Source: Paenibacillus fonticola DSM 21315
GTDB lineage: Bacteria; Bacillota; Bacilli; Paenibacillales; Paenibacillaceae
DNA: 64,000 bases
Assembly (NCBI RefSeq): GCF_000381905.1
Contig: NZ_KB907250.1
Location: 174,493-238,492 of the forward strand
Direction: 5' to 3'
Shown here piece by piece: positions 16,695 to 25,585 of the stretch. The first letter of the stretch is position 1. The number at the start of each line of letters is the position of its first letter. A model generated the notes under the pieces. It was given only the letters and a program-made list of their open reading frames with translations, was not told where the DNA came from and searched no databases. The translations under genes were made by a program, and so were the position numbers.

Positions 16695-17732
16695 CTATTC
16701 AGTTCGGCTCGATGACCCGCGCGGAATAAACTGGGTATCCACCTTTACTTTCGTCTTCACCGGCTGGGGGGATTCGATCGATTGAATCATCAGGTCGACG
16801 GCGAGTTGTGCCATCCGTTCCTTCTCGACATGGACGGTGGACAGTTCCGGCGAGACGATCCGCGCTTCCGAGATATTATCGAATCCGACGACCGATACAT
16901 CCTCCGGAATCCGGTAGTTAAGCTCTCCTAAAGTCTTGATGGCGCTGATAGCAATATAGTCGCACTCGCAGAAGAAGGCTGTCGGCATAGGTTTGCCAGA
17001 GGCCAGGTAGGCGGACAGCTGACTTTTTAATTCCTCCTGGGAGGATAGGATCGTGGGAGCTACGGCAAAGAAGCCGTCCTCGGCCACCTCCAGCTGATGA
17101 TCGCGAAGAGCGGCGAGAAAACCTCGTTTGCGGTCTTCGAAATTATGAATCTTCACGTTCGAAGCGATGTAGCCGATATTGCGATGTCCTAACTCCGCCA
17201 GATGAGCGCCTGCCTGATAAGCGCCCATGACATTATTGATTTCGATGAAGTGAACCGGAAGCGTCTCGTAGCAGGTATCGAGCACGACGAGCGGAGCAGT
17301 CAACTCATTCGCGATTGCTGCTATTTGTGTTTGACTCAGATTCGTTCCAAGCAGGATGACGCCGTCGCTTCTTTTTTCCTCCACGATGGTTTTAATTTCC
17401 TCGACATAATGCTCCGGCTCTACCGAAGAGAACATGAGCGAATAACCGTAGCTCCGGCATCGTTCCTCGATGTATTGAATCAGCTCGCGAAAAAAAGGCT
17501 GTTGATAATATTGTTCAAGCACGATGCCGGAATTGGCGAATGCCAAAAAGAGTAACGTTTTGAGCGCCTGCTCGGGCGCTGCCGACTTGGATTTAGGGGA
17601 ATATCCGTGCTCTTTGGCGATTTGCAATATCCGCTCGCGTGTTTCCGCGCTGATGCCCTGCTTTCCGCTTAGCGCAAATGATACGGCCGCTTTGGAAACC
17701 CCGGCGATTTTGGCGATATCCTCCATTCTCAC
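16695..17732 (-). CDS. LacI-family transcriptional regulator
   Basis: A 345-residue repressor-type protein: N-terminal helix-turn-helix (MEDIAKIAGVSKAAVSFALSGK, which begins two residues after the start) and a periplasmic-binding-like sugar domain (about 60-335, with VSVVGFDNISEARIVSPELST). It is divergent from the isomerase/transketolase/kinase operon at 18011. Matching 19-bp sites lie before both genes, so it probably represses both that operon and itself. GTG at 17732 is chosen because GGAGAG lies 10 bases upstream; the ATG at 17726 is the alternative. Confidence 0.9.
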   Translation of the reverse strand: MRMEDIAKIAGVSKAAVSFALSGKQGISAETRERILQIAKEHGYSPKSKSAAPEQALKTLLFLAFANSGIVLEQYYQQPFFRELIQYIEERCRSYGYSLMFSSVEPEHYVEEIKTIVEEKRSDGVILLGTNLSQTQIAAIANELTAPLVVLDTCYETLPVHFIEINNVMGAYQAGAHLAELGHRNIGYIASNVKIHNFEDRKRGFLAALRDHQLEVAEDGFFAVAPTILSSQEELKSQLSAYLASGKPMPTAFFCECDYIAISAIKTLGELNYRIPEDVSVVGFDNISEARIVSPELSTVHVEKERMAQLAVDLMIQSIESPQPVKTKVKVDTQFIPRGSSSRTE

Positions 17733-17760
17733 AGTTCAGAATCTCTCCATTCCCATTCAA

Positions 17761-17779
17761 TTGTTTAGTAGGTTTAGTT
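17761..17779. promoter_or_regulatory. Candidate LacI-regulator operator 1
   Basis: TTGTTTAGTAGGTTTAGTT, 28 bases upstream of the LacI start, matches the site at 17967 in 18 of 19 positions and contains a repeated TTTAGT. Confidence 0.55.
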
Positions 17780-17922
17780 TACACATCTCTAAAAAAATTA
17801 TCAAGGACAGGATGAAACTCAACTTAATTATTTAGTTAAAATCACTTAATATATGCTAAAAAACAGTGAATATCGTTGACTAATTCCTAAACTGGTGGTA
17901 ATTTTAACTCATAACGATGGAA

Positions 17923-17955
17923 TTGACTAAACTTTATCTATTTTAATTTAGTCAA
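17923..17955. promoter_or_regulatory. Inverted repeat between LacI gene and sugar operon
   Basis: TTGACTAAA (17923-17931) and TTTAGTCAA (17947-17955) are perfect inverted arms 15 bases apart. They share the TTTAGT element with the two 19-bp sites and may be part of the same operator array. Confidence 0.5.
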
Positions 17956-17966
17956 TAATCTTAAAT

Positions 17967-17985
17967 TTGTTTAGTTGGTTTAGTT
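17967..17985. promoter_or_regulatory. Candidate LacI-regulator operator 2
   Basis: TTGTTTAGTTGGTTTAGTT, 25 bases before the start of the isomerase-like gene, is the near-identical partner of the site at 17761. Confidence 0.55.
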
Positions 17986-18010
17986 CGACAATACCTGAGG
18001 AGTGTGCCGG

Positions 18011-19444
18011 ATGAAGAAATTGAAATTGGGATATGCCCCTACACGTCGTTTTACGTTCAGTGCGGAGGATGCGTTCAAGTACAAAGTAATGATTAAGGAG
18101 AAGATCCAAAGCTTCGGAATGGACTTCGAGCTTGTAGATCTTGAAGGAATCAATGAGGAAGGGCTGCTGTATGACGATCACATCGCTGCGGACAAAATTG
18201 CAGAGCGGTTCAAACGCGAAAATGTCGATGCCGTCTTTTTTCCGCATTGTAATTTCGGGACGGAGGATACGGTGGCGAGGGTAGGCAAAGCGCTGGGCAA
18301 GCCAGTGCTGCTGTGGGGGCCGCGCGACGAAGCGCCGCTGGAGGACGGCATGCGCCTGCGCGATACGCAATGCGGGCTGTTTGCGACAGGAAAGGTTCTG
18401 CGTCGTTTTAATGTGCCGTTTACGTATGTGACGAACAGCCGGGTAGATTCTCCGGTATTTGAGCGGGGATTTACGAATTTCGTAGCCGCGGCGAACGTGG
18501 TGAAGCAGTTCCGCAGTCTGCGAATTTTACAGATTGGCCCTAGACCGACATCGTTCTGGACGATGATGTGCAATGAAGGCGAATTGCTGGAACGGTTCGG
18601 CATTGAGCTTCATCCGATCACTTTGATCGACATTCAAAGAGCTTCAAAGCAGATCGAGAAAGGCAGCAGCTCCGAGCTGGCAGAGGCGATCGATTATATT
18701 AAAGCAAAGCTGGATTGGTCGGAGGTCACCGAGGAAGACGTTCGGCGCATTGCCGCTTTGAAGGTAGCGATGAAGCAGTACGCCGTGCAGAACGGATGCT
18801 CAGCTATTGCCATCCAATGCTGGTCGGCCTTGCAGGAGGCGATGGGCATCATGCCGTGCCTTGCCAATGCGATTCTGACCGATGAGCAAATTCCGGTGAC
18901 GTGCGAGACCGATATCCACGGGGCGATCACCTCGGTGATGGTGCAGGCTGCAACGATGAATCAGCTGCCGACTTTTTTTGCCGACCTGACGGTTCGTCAT
19001 CCAGAGAATGAAAATGGGGAGCTATTGTTCCATTGCGGCAATTTTCCGGTATCGCTGTCTGTGGAGGAGCGGCCGAAGCTATCCCGTCATTTTCTGTTTG
19101 ACGATCATGCCCCGGGGACGCATGAAGGCGAAATCAAAGGCGGCGGCATGACGCTGGCCAGATTCGATGGGGATCACGGGGAATATCAATTGTTCCTCGG
19201 CAAGGCTCGCGGCATTCAAGGGCCGTATACGCGCGGTTCTTACGTTTGGGTGGAAGTGAACGATTGGCCGTTATGGGAAGAAAAGCTGGTCAAAGGCCCT
19301 TATGTGCATCATTCGGTAGGTATACATGCCAACGTTATCCCGGCTTTATATGAGGCATGCAACTATATTCCCGGCTTGACGGCGGATCCCGTCGATCCGA
19401 CAGAACAGCAAATCCAAGCCTGGCTGCGCGGTTCGAATTTATAA
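18011..19444 (+). CDS. L-fucose/L-arabinose isomerase-superfamily protein
   Basis: A 477-residue cytoplasmic protein of the fucose isomerase-like group (COG2407 type), which interconverts aldoses and ketoses with a divalent metal. Family features include CNFGTEDTVARVGKALGKPVLLWG at about 80-103 and CETDIHGAITS at 298-308, whose E and D are candidate metal ligands. It heads an apparent operon with both halves of a transketolase and an FGGY kinase, so its product is probably phosphorylated and then cut by the transketolase. D-apiose is one candidate sugar, L-arabinose or L-fucose others. ATG at 18011 has GAGGAG 8 bases upstream. Confidence 0.8.
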   Translation: MKKLKLGYAPTRRFTFSAEDAFKYKVMIKEKIQSFGMDFELVDLEGINEEGLLYDDHIAADKIAERFKRENVDAVFFPHCNFGTEDTVARVGKALGKPVLLWGPRDEAPLEDGMRLRDTQCGLFATGKVLRRFNVPFTYVTNSRVDSPVFERGFTNFVAAANVVKQFRSLRILQIGPRPTSFWTMMCNEGELLERFGIELHPITLIDIQRASKQIEKGSSSELAEAIDYIKAKLDWSEVTEEDVRRIAALKVAMKQYAVQNGCSAIAIQCWSALQEAMGIMPCLANAILTDEQIPVTCETDIHGAITSVMVQAATMNQLPTFFADLTVRHPENENGELLFHCGNFPVSLSVEERPKLSRHFLFDDHAPGTHEGEIKGGGMTLARFDGDHGEYQLFLGKARGIQGPYTRGSYVWVEVNDWPLWEEKLVKGPYVHHSVGIHANVIPALYEACNYIPGLTADPVDPTEQQIQAWLRGSNL

Positions 19445-19468
19445 AACATCATGAACAAGGAGGCGGCG

Positions 19469-20320
19469 GTGAAGATGGAAATTATTGAATTGAAAGCGAA
19501 GGCGGCGCAAATACGCATGGATCTGCTCCAGATGATTCATAGAGCCAAGGCGGGACATACCGGCGGATCGCTAAGCAACGCTGATATTTTGACGGCACTT
19601 TATTATCGAGTCATGAACCTCGACCCGGCTCGTCCGAAATGGGAGGATCGCGATCGTTTTATAGCGAGCAAAGGTCATGCGGTGGAATCCTTGTGGTGTA
19701 TTTTGGCGGATAGAGGATTTTTCCCAAAAGAAGAATTAGAGACATTCTCACAGTTTGGAACGCGGTTAATCGGTCACCCGAATAATAAAGTGCCCGGGAT
19801 TGAGATGAATACGGGAGCCCTGGGGCATGGCCTGGCGATCTCGGTGGGCATGGCGCTGGCCTCCAAGCGGGACGGACGCGGCTACCGGGTATTCTGCCTG
19901 ATGGGCGATGGGGAGCAAGCGGAAGGCTCCGTCTGGGAAGCGGCAATGGCGGGAGCTCATTACAAGCTCGATAATTTGGTTGGCATCATTGACCGGAACG
20001 GGCTGCAGATTAGCGGCTCCACGGAAGAGGTAATGGGACTCGATCCGCTGGACGAGAAATGGGCGGCATTTGGCTGGAACGTCGTTACGATCGACGGCAA
20101 TGATATGGAGCAGCTCGTGGATACATTGGAGGCAGCTCCGACCGTTCCAGGGAAGCCGACGCTCATTATTGCCAATACCGTGAAGGCGAAAGGCATCTCC
20201 TTTGCCGAAAATGTGCCGCATTGGCATCATCACGTACCTAACGACGAGGAGCTTGCGCAGGCGTTGGCCGAGTTGTCCGCGGTTTTGGCCGGCTATCAAC
20301 AGGAAGGGCAGGTTCGATAA
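19469..20320 (+). CDS. Transketolase, N-terminal subunit
   Basis: A 283-residue thiamine-diphosphate-binding half of a split transketolase. GDGEQAEGSVWEA (146-158) and IIDRNGLQ (173-180) form the GDG...N thiamine/Mg motif; KAGHTGGS (27-34) and SKGHAVE (67-73) are substrate/cofactor segments. It pairs with the next gene, 2 bases on, to make one enzyme. Standalone transketolases have about 660 residues in one chain, so a split form inside a sugar operon suggests a specialised substrate. Start: GTG 19469 has AAGGAGG 5 bases upstream; ATG 19451 and 19475 are alternatives. Confidence 0.88.
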   Translation: MKMEIIELKAKAAQIRMDLLQMIHRAKAGHTGGSLSNADILTALYYRVMNLDPARPKWEDRDRFIASKGHAVESLWCILADRGFFPKEELETFSQFGTRLIGHPNNKVPGIEMNTGALGHGLAISVGMALASKRDGRGYRVFCLMGDGEQAEGSVWEAAMAGAHYKLDNLVGIIDRNGLQISGSTEEVMGLDPLDEKWAAFGWNVVTIDGNDMEQLVDTLEAAPTVPGKPTLIIANTVKAKGISFAENVPHWHHHVPNDEELAQALAELSAVLAGYQQEGQVR

Positions 20321-20322
20321 CA

Positions 20323-21261
20323 ATGGGGAATAAAATTGCTAATCGTCAAGTTATTTGCGATACGCTGCTGGAGCTGGCGGAGACGGATCGCGACATTATG
20401 GTGCTGGCTAGCGATTCCAGGGGATCGGCGGCAATGGGACCGTTCGCGCAGGCCTATCCGGAGCAATTCGTAGAGGTCGGCATCGCGGAGCAGAACATCG
20501 TCGGCATATCGGCGGGGCTGGCGCACAGCGGGAAAAAGCCGTTCGTTACTTCGCCCGCCTGCTTCCTCTCGATGCGAAGCATCGAGCAGATTAAAGTGGA
20601 CGTGGCTTATTCAGCTACGAATGTGAAGCTGATCGGAATCAGCGGCGGCATTAGCTACGGGGCGCTCGGGATGTCCCACCATTCCGTGCAGGATTTGGCG
20701 GTAACGCGAGCGATCCCCGGCCTTGCGGTCATTCTTCCGGCGGATCGTCATGAGACGAAACGGATGACCGAGGCGCTCGTGAATTATGAGGGCGGCGTCT
20801 ATGTTCGCATAGGGCGAAATCCGGTAGAGGATGTTTACGAATCCGCGGATTATGATTTCGTCATCGGCAAAGCCGTTACGATGCGCGACGGCTCGGACAT
20901 TACGCTGATCGCCGCAGGGGAGACGGTCCGGATTGCGCTGGATGCCGAAGCGAAGCTGAAGGAAGCTGGAGTTTCCTGCCGGGTGATCAATATGCATACG
21001 ATCAAGCCGCTGGATGAAGAGGCGATCATTAAGGCAGCGAGGGAGACAGGCCGTATTATTACGGTGGAGGAGCATAGCGTACACGGCGGTCTTGGGGCTG
21101 CGGTAGCAGAGGTCGTCGTGCAGCATCATCCGGTGCCGCTTCGTCTGCTGGGCATTCCGGATGAACCGGCGATTGCTGGAAAAACGAAGGAAGTATTCGA
21201 ACATTACGGGATCAGTGCGGAGAACATCAAGAACTTGGCGCTGGATATGCTGGGACAATAG
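20323..21261 (+). CDS. Transketolase, C-terminal subunit
   Basis: A 312-residue partner of the preceding gene, with the pyrimidine-binding domain (about 1-170) and the C-terminal domain (about 185-310). VEVGIAEQNIVGISAGLA (50-67) contains E56, the glutamate that activates thiamine, and EEHSVHGGLG lies near 254. The two genes are almost adjacent, implying equal synthesis of both halves. The likely reaction is transfer of a two-carbon ketol unit from the phosphorylated ketose made by the neighbouring isomerase and kinase. Confidence 0.9.
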   Translation: MGNKIANRQVICDTLLELAETDRDIMVLASDSRGSAAMGPFAQAYPEQFVEVGIAEQNIVGISAGLAHSGKKPFVTSPACFLSMRSIEQIKVDVAYSATNVKLIGISGGISYGALGMSHHSVQDLAVTRAIPGLAVILPADRHETKRMTEALVNYEGGVYVRIGRNPVEDVYESADYDFVIGKAVTMRDGSDITLIAAGETVRIALDAEAKLKEAGVSCRVINMHTIKPLDEEAIIKAARETGRIITVEEHSVHGGLGAAVAEVVVQHHPVPLRLLGIPDEPAIAGKTKEVFEHYGISAENIKNLALDMLGQ

Positions 21262-21273
21262 GAGCCAGGGGCG

Positions 21274-22848
21274 ATGACGAACAAACAAGGATATTTGCTT
21301 ACTATAGATCAGAGTACATCGGGAACGAAGGCGCTCATCATTGACTCGGCGGGGGTCATCATTGCGAAAAGCTCGATAGAGCATACGCAATATTACCCCT
21401 CCCCCGGGTGGGTGGAGCATGATCCTATTGAAATTTACGAAAATGTGCTGCGCGCTTCCGAGGCCGTGCTTCAGCAGGCTGGCATCGAACCGAGCCGGCT
21501 TGCAGCCCTCACCCTGACGAATCAACGCGAAACGGCGGTGATGTGGGATCGGGCTACGGGGCTTCCGGTATGCAATGCCATCGTCTGGCAATGCCAGCGC
21601 ACGGCAGAACGCTGCGAGACGTTAAAGGCAGCGGGTTATGAAGAGGTCGTAAGAGCGAAGACAGGGCTGATGCTTGATCCTTATTTCTCGGCAGCAAAAT
21701 GGCGCTGGATGCTGGAGCAGGTGCCTTATATCGACCGCCTGCTGGAAGAGGGACGTTTGCTGGCAGGCACGATGGACAGCTGGCTGCTCTGGAAGCTGAG
21801 CGGCGGAGCGGTTCATGCCACGGATTACACGAATGCGAGCCGAACGTCGCTGTTCAACATCCACGAGCTGCGCTGGGACACCGAGCTGTGCGAACTGTTC
21901 GGCGTGCCGATAGAGCTTTTGCCTGAGGTGAAGTCATCCGATGCGGTATTCGGGATAACGAATGCGAAGGATTCACAGCTGTTGTCCTACCCGATACCGA
22001 TTGCCGGGATTATCGGCGATTCGCAGGCCGCTTTATTCGGACAGCACTGCTTCGAGACAGGCATGGCCAAAGCGACCTATGGCACGGGGACATCCGTGCT
22101 GATGAATATCGGCGAGCAGCCAGTCGCCGCAGAGAATGGCCTGGTGCTCGCGATCGGCTGGAGCATCGGCGGGAAAATAACCTATGCCCTGGAAGCTGTC
22201 ATTCGTACATCGGGGGACACGATCAAGTGGGTTCGCGATAACTTGGGCTTGTTCCATACTTTTGCCGAGCTGGAGGAGCTGCTGCTTCAGACGCATCATA
22301 ATGAAGGCGTTTACCTTGTTCCTGCCTTTGTCGGGCTGGGCGCGCCATACTGGGAGCCGCAGGCCAGGGCGATGATATCCGGGATGAGCCGGGGGACGGG
22401 CAGACCCCATATTATTCGGGCCGCGCTAGAGAGCATTGCTTACCAGGTTCGGGACGCCATTGAGCTTATTGAAGAGGGGACGGGAATACCTCTTAAGATG
22501 CTCCGCACCGACGGGGGAGCTTCCGACAACGCTACTCTCATGCAATTTCAGGCGGACATGCTGGGCTGCGGAGTATCCAAGTCGGATGTTGCTGAACTAT
22601 CGGCTTTGGGCTCGGCTTATATGGGCGGGCTTGGCATTGGAATTTGGGATTCACTCAGTGAAATTGCCAAGCAAATGCGAAAATACGAGATTTACATGCC
22701 TTTAATGGATCAGACGCACCGGGCGCAAAATTACGAGGGATGGAAGAGGGCGGTGGGAGTTGTGCTGCAAGACAGTGCCGCAGCCGATCATTCGCCTATC
22801 GCCGAAGCTTCTGAAGCCGGTTCTAAAAAAAGCATACAATGCTCTTAA
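21274..22848 (+). CDS. FGGY-family carbohydrate kinase (glycerol kinase-like)
   Basis: A 524-residue sugar kinase of the FGGY family. The phosphate-binding DQSTSGTKA at 12-20, GWVEHDP at about 46-52, TYGTGTSVLMNIG (FGGY second domain) near 270 and RTDGGASDNATLMQFQAD near 411 are all visible. Overall it is closest to the glycerol kinase branch, but the first motif differs (STSGTKA instead of TTSSRA), so glycerol may not be the substrate. It starts 12 bases after the transketolase and probably phosphorylates the ketose made by the isomerase-like protein. AGGAGCC precedes the start. Confidence 0.85.
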   Translation: MTNKQGYLLTIDQSTSGTKALIIDSAGVIIAKSSIEHTQYYPSPGWVEHDPIEIYENVLRASEAVLQQAGIEPSRLAALTLTNQRETAVMWDRATGLPVCNAIVWQCQRTAERCETLKAAGYEEVVRAKTGLMLDPYFSAAKWRWMLEQVPYIDRLLEEGRLLAGTMDSWLLWKLSGGAVHATDYTNASRTSLFNIHELRWDTELCELFGVPIELLPEVKSSDAVFGITNAKDSQLLSYPIPIAGIIGDSQAALFGQHCFETGMAKATYGTGTSVLMNIGEQPVAAENGLVLAIGWSIGGKITYALEAVIRTSGDTIKWVRDNLGLFHTFAELEELLLQTHHNEGVYLVPAFVGLGAPYWEPQARAMISGMSRGTGRPHIIRAALESIAYQVRDAIELIEEGTGIPLKMLRTDGGASDNATLMQFQADMLGCGVSKSDVAELSALGSAYMGGLGIGIWDSLSEIAKQMRKYEIYMPLMDQTHRAQNYEGWKRAVGVVLQDSAAADHSPIAEASEAGSKKSIQCS

Positions 22849-22882
22849 AAAGCAGCATACCTCCGCCCATTGCTCCATGATA

Positions 22883-22936
22883 CAGTGAAACCAAGTGACA
22901 TGAAGAGTGACTTCATGTTTCAAAGTGGGTTCACTG
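22883..22936. promoter_or_regulatory. Cruciform-like inverted repeat before the GH43 gene
   Basis: CAGTGAAACC (22883-22892) pairs with GGGTTCACTG (22927-22936), and inside it ACATGAAG (22898-22905) pairs with CTTCATGT (22911-22918). The structure ends 2 bases before the AAGGAG ribosome site and could affect GH43 expression or bind a regulator. Confidence 0.5.
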
Positions 22937-22950
22937 AAAGGAGCAAGCAA

Positions 22951-24531
22951 ATGACAAGCATTATCAATCCTGTGATCCGGGGATTTAATCCGGACGCATC
23001 GATGATTCGCGTGGGGGAGGATTACTATCTTGCCACCTCTACCTTCGAGTGGTTTCCGGGTGTGCAAATTCATCATTCCAAAGATCTGGTGCATTGGCGG
23101 CCTTTGACGCGTCCGCTAAGCCGCGTGTCTCAATTGGATCTGCTTGGAGCACCAAGCTCTGGAGGGATATGGGCGCCGGCGCTCACTTATGATCAGGGAA
23201 CGTATTATTTGATGATTACGGACGTAAAGAGCCGTAAGGGCGTATTTAAGGATCTTCATAATTATTTATTGACGGCTACGGACATTATGGGCCCCTGGTC
23301 CGAACCGATTTATTTGAATAGCAGCGGATTTGACCCGTATTTATTCCACGATGATGACGGGCGAAAATGGCTGCTCAATATGAAATGGGATTTTCGCAAG
23401 GGAAAGGAACGGTTTGCCGGCGTAGTCATGCAGGAGTATTCGCCTGAAGAAGAGCGCCTTGTCGGTCCGGTTCACACCATAGCGACAGGTACGGATATCG
23501 GCGTCAGCGAAGGGCCGAATATGTTCAAACGAGACGGCTGGTATTACCTTCTGCTTGCCGAAGGAGGCACAGGCTGGAACCACGCAGCGACCCTGGCTCG
23601 TTCCCGCCGTATCGAAGGGCCTTACGAGTATGATCCAGAATATCCACTCATCACAACGGTGAACGCTCCGGATTATCCGCTGCAAAAGGCCGGGCATGCC
23701 GCGATTGTGGAGACGCAAAATGGAGAATGGTATATGTCCTTCATTTGCGCACGCACCCTGCCGGGACGCAGGCTGTGCCCGCTTGGCCGGGAGACAGGCA
23801 TGCAGAAGCTGGAATGGACGGAGGATGGCTGGCTGCGGATCGCCGGAGGCGGACGTTTGCCGCAGCTCGAGGTTGAGCCCCCCGATCTTCCGCTTCATCC
23901 ATTCCCGTCGCTTCCCGAGACGGATCATTTTGAGGCATCAGAGCTCGGCATTCAATACCATACGCTTAGAGTTCCGGCGGATGAAGAATGGCTTAGTCTC
24001 ACAGAGCGTCCGGGGTATTTGCGGATGCGCGGCCGCGAATCGCTATACTCCTGGTTCAGGCAGAGTATGGTGGCGAGACGGCTGGAGCACTTCGTATGCG
24101 AGGTGGAGACCTGTGTCGAGTTCGAGCCGGAGCATTTCAATCAGATGTCCGGATTGACCTTATACTACGATGACCGCGATCATTTCTATTTGCGGGTCAG
24201 TCATGATGAAGCGATTGGCAAGCATGTGGCGCTGACATTATCAGATCAAGGTAATTATGATGAGCCGAAAGGCGCTGTCGTCTCGGCGGAGGGCTGGGAT
24301 CGGGTATATTTGAGAGCGAATATCGAATATGATGCGATTCAGTTCAGTTGTTCCCCTGACGGCATAAATTGGATCTATGTCGGCAGCCCGCAGGATCTGG
24401 GGCAATTGGCCGATGAATATGAGGGAAAGCTTGGGTTCACGGGTACCTTCATCGGATTATGTGCTCAGGATTTGTCGGGTACGCAGCGGCATGCAGACTT
24501 CGATTACTTGCGCTATACGGGCAGGGAGTAG
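22951..24531 (+). CDS. GH43 beta-xylosidase/alpha-arabinofuranosidase
   Basis: A 526-residue enzyme with a five-bladed propeller (about 1-320) and a C-terminal beta-sandwich (about 340-526), the usual GH43 beta-xylosidase layout. The catalytic triad is visible: D15 in RGFNPDAS (base), D128 in SSGFDPYLF (pKa modulator) and E187 in GVSEGPN (acid). No signal peptide, so it probably cleaves imported xylo- or arabino-oligosaccharides. ATG 22951 is chosen because AAGGAG lies 7 bases upstream; the in-frame extension to 22870 runs through the inverted repeat. It follows the kinase by 102 bases. Confidence 0.92.
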   Translation: MTSIINPVIRGFNPDASMIRVGEDYYLATSTFEWFPGVQIHHSKDLVHWRPLTRPLSRVSQLDLLGAPSSGGIWAPALTYDQGTYYLMITDVKSRKGVFKDLHNYLLTATDIMGPWSEPIYLNSSGFDPYLFHDDDGRKWLLNMKWDFRKGKERFAGVVMQEYSPEEERLVGPVHTIATGTDIGVSEGPNMFKRDGWYYLLLAEGGTGWNHAATLARSRRIEGPYEYDPEYPLITTVNAPDYPLQKAGHAAIVETQNGEWYMSFICARTLPGRRLCPLGRETGMQKLEWTEDGWLRIAGGGRLPQLEVEPPDLPLHPFPSLPETDHFEASELGIQYHTLRVPADEEWLSLTERPGYLRMRGRESLYSWFRQSMVARRLEHFVCEVETCVEFEPEHFNQMSGLTLYYDDRDHFYLRVSHDEAIGKHVALTLSDQGNYDEPKGAVVSAEGWDRVYLRANIEYDAIQFSCSPDGINWIYVGSPQDLGQLADEYEGKLGFTGTFIGLCAQDLSGTQRHADFDYLRYTGRE

Positions 24532-24601
24532 TCCGCCGAGGGCAAGGGGTTATGGATAAACAAGGCTAGCATGAAATCAAAATCCAGGTTAGGGAGATGA
24601 G

Positions 24602-25519
24602 ATGAACATGAGTATGCCTTATGATGTGCCAGAACAGAAAAAGATTAGACTGATCATAAACACCGATACCAAATGTGAAGCTGATGACCAGTATGCCATC
24701 GTGCATGCGGTGCTGACGCCAAGATTTAAAATCAAAGGAATCATAGGCGCCCACTTCGGCACCCGCAGAGAGACGACGATGGAGGAATCTTATGCAGAAA
24801 TTCGTTATGTACTGAGTCTCATGGGATTGCAAGACCAGTTCGAGGTATATAAAGGAGCCCCGGTAAAAATTCCGGACACAAGCACGCCTGTACCTTCCGA
24901 GGGAGCGGAGATCATTATACGCGAGGCGATGAAAGAGGATGAGCCGCCGTTATATGTCATTTTCCTCGGCCCTTTGACGGATTTGGCTTCGGCTTATTTA
25001 ATGGAGCCGGCCATCGCTGGCCGTCTTACCGCGATTTGGATTGGCGGCGGCGCCTATCCCGAAGGAAGCCGGGAGTTCAACCTTAGCAACGATATCGATG
25101 CCGCTAACGTTGTGCTTCAATCCCCCATTCCGCTCTGGCAGGTGCCCAAAAACGTATACGACATGGTGCGTGTCGGCCTAGCCGAGCTTGCGGTAAGAGT
25201 GAGGCCGCAGGGGGAGATCGGCAAATATTTGTACGAGCAGTTAATTCAGCACAACATGGATCACGGACATCAGGCGCATTGGCCAAAAGGCGAAATGTGG
25301 GTGCTGGGCGATTCTCCCGCGGTTGCGCTTCTGCTGGATGAGCATATGTTCGAGTACGATAACGTTGCTGCACCAAGGATCGATTCGCAGATGAGATATG
25401 TCCCCGGTCAAGAGGGGCGAACGATTCGCGTATATCGCAGCATCGATGCCCGGTTTACATTGGAGGATTTCTACGCCAAGCTGGCTTTATTTGCATTAGC
25501 CGAGTCCGGTAAAAAATAG
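24602..25519 (+). CDS. Nucleoside hydrolase-like protein
   Basis: A 305-residue protein of the inosine-uridine nucleoside N-ribohydrolase fold. The calcium-binding N-terminal motif of the family (DTDPGIDD) appears as INTDTKCEADDQYAI at about 18-32, longer and altered. YVIFLGPLTDLA (about 119-130), AIWIGGGAY (about 145-153) and the FNLSNDIDAANVVLQS segment are recognisable. These proteins hydrolyse N-ribosyl or other glycosidic bonds; in this sugar operon a pentofuranoside is a plausible substrate. It follows GH43 by 70 bases and ends at a bidirectional terminator. Confidence 0.8.
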   Translation: MNMSMPYDVPEQKKIRLIINTDTKCEADDQYAIVHAVLTPRFKIKGIIGAHFGTRRETTMEESYAEIRYVLSLMGLQDQFEVYKGAPVKIPDTSTPVPSEGAEIIIREAMKEDEPPLYVIFLGPLTDLASAYLMEPAIAGRLTAIWIGGGAYPEGSREFNLSNDIDAANVVLQSPIPLWQVPKNVYDMVRVGLAELAVRVRPQGEIGKYLYEQLIQHNMDHGHQAHWPKGEMWVLGDSPAVALLLDEHMFEYDNVAAPRIDSQMRYVPGQEGRTIRVYRSIDARFTLEDFYAKLALFALAESGKK

Positions 25520-25530
25520 GATGCTAAAGT

Positions 25531-25581
25531 AAAAAGCTGCCCCAAGTCTATCCAAACTCTATAGACGAGGAGCAGCTTTTT
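25531..25581. terminator. Bidirectional terminator between converging operons
   Basis: AAAAAGCTGC (25531-25540) and GCAGCTTTTT (25572-25581) with an inner GTCTAT/ATAGAC pair. It serves the plus-strand sugar operon and the minus-strand oxidoreductase operon. Confidence 0.88.
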
Positions 25582-25585
25582 CGTG

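Noticed and set aside
20611..21591. 326-codon minus-strand frame across the transketolase and kinase genes
   Set aside because: It spans the junction of two well-supported genes on the opposite strand and has no domain or ribosome site.
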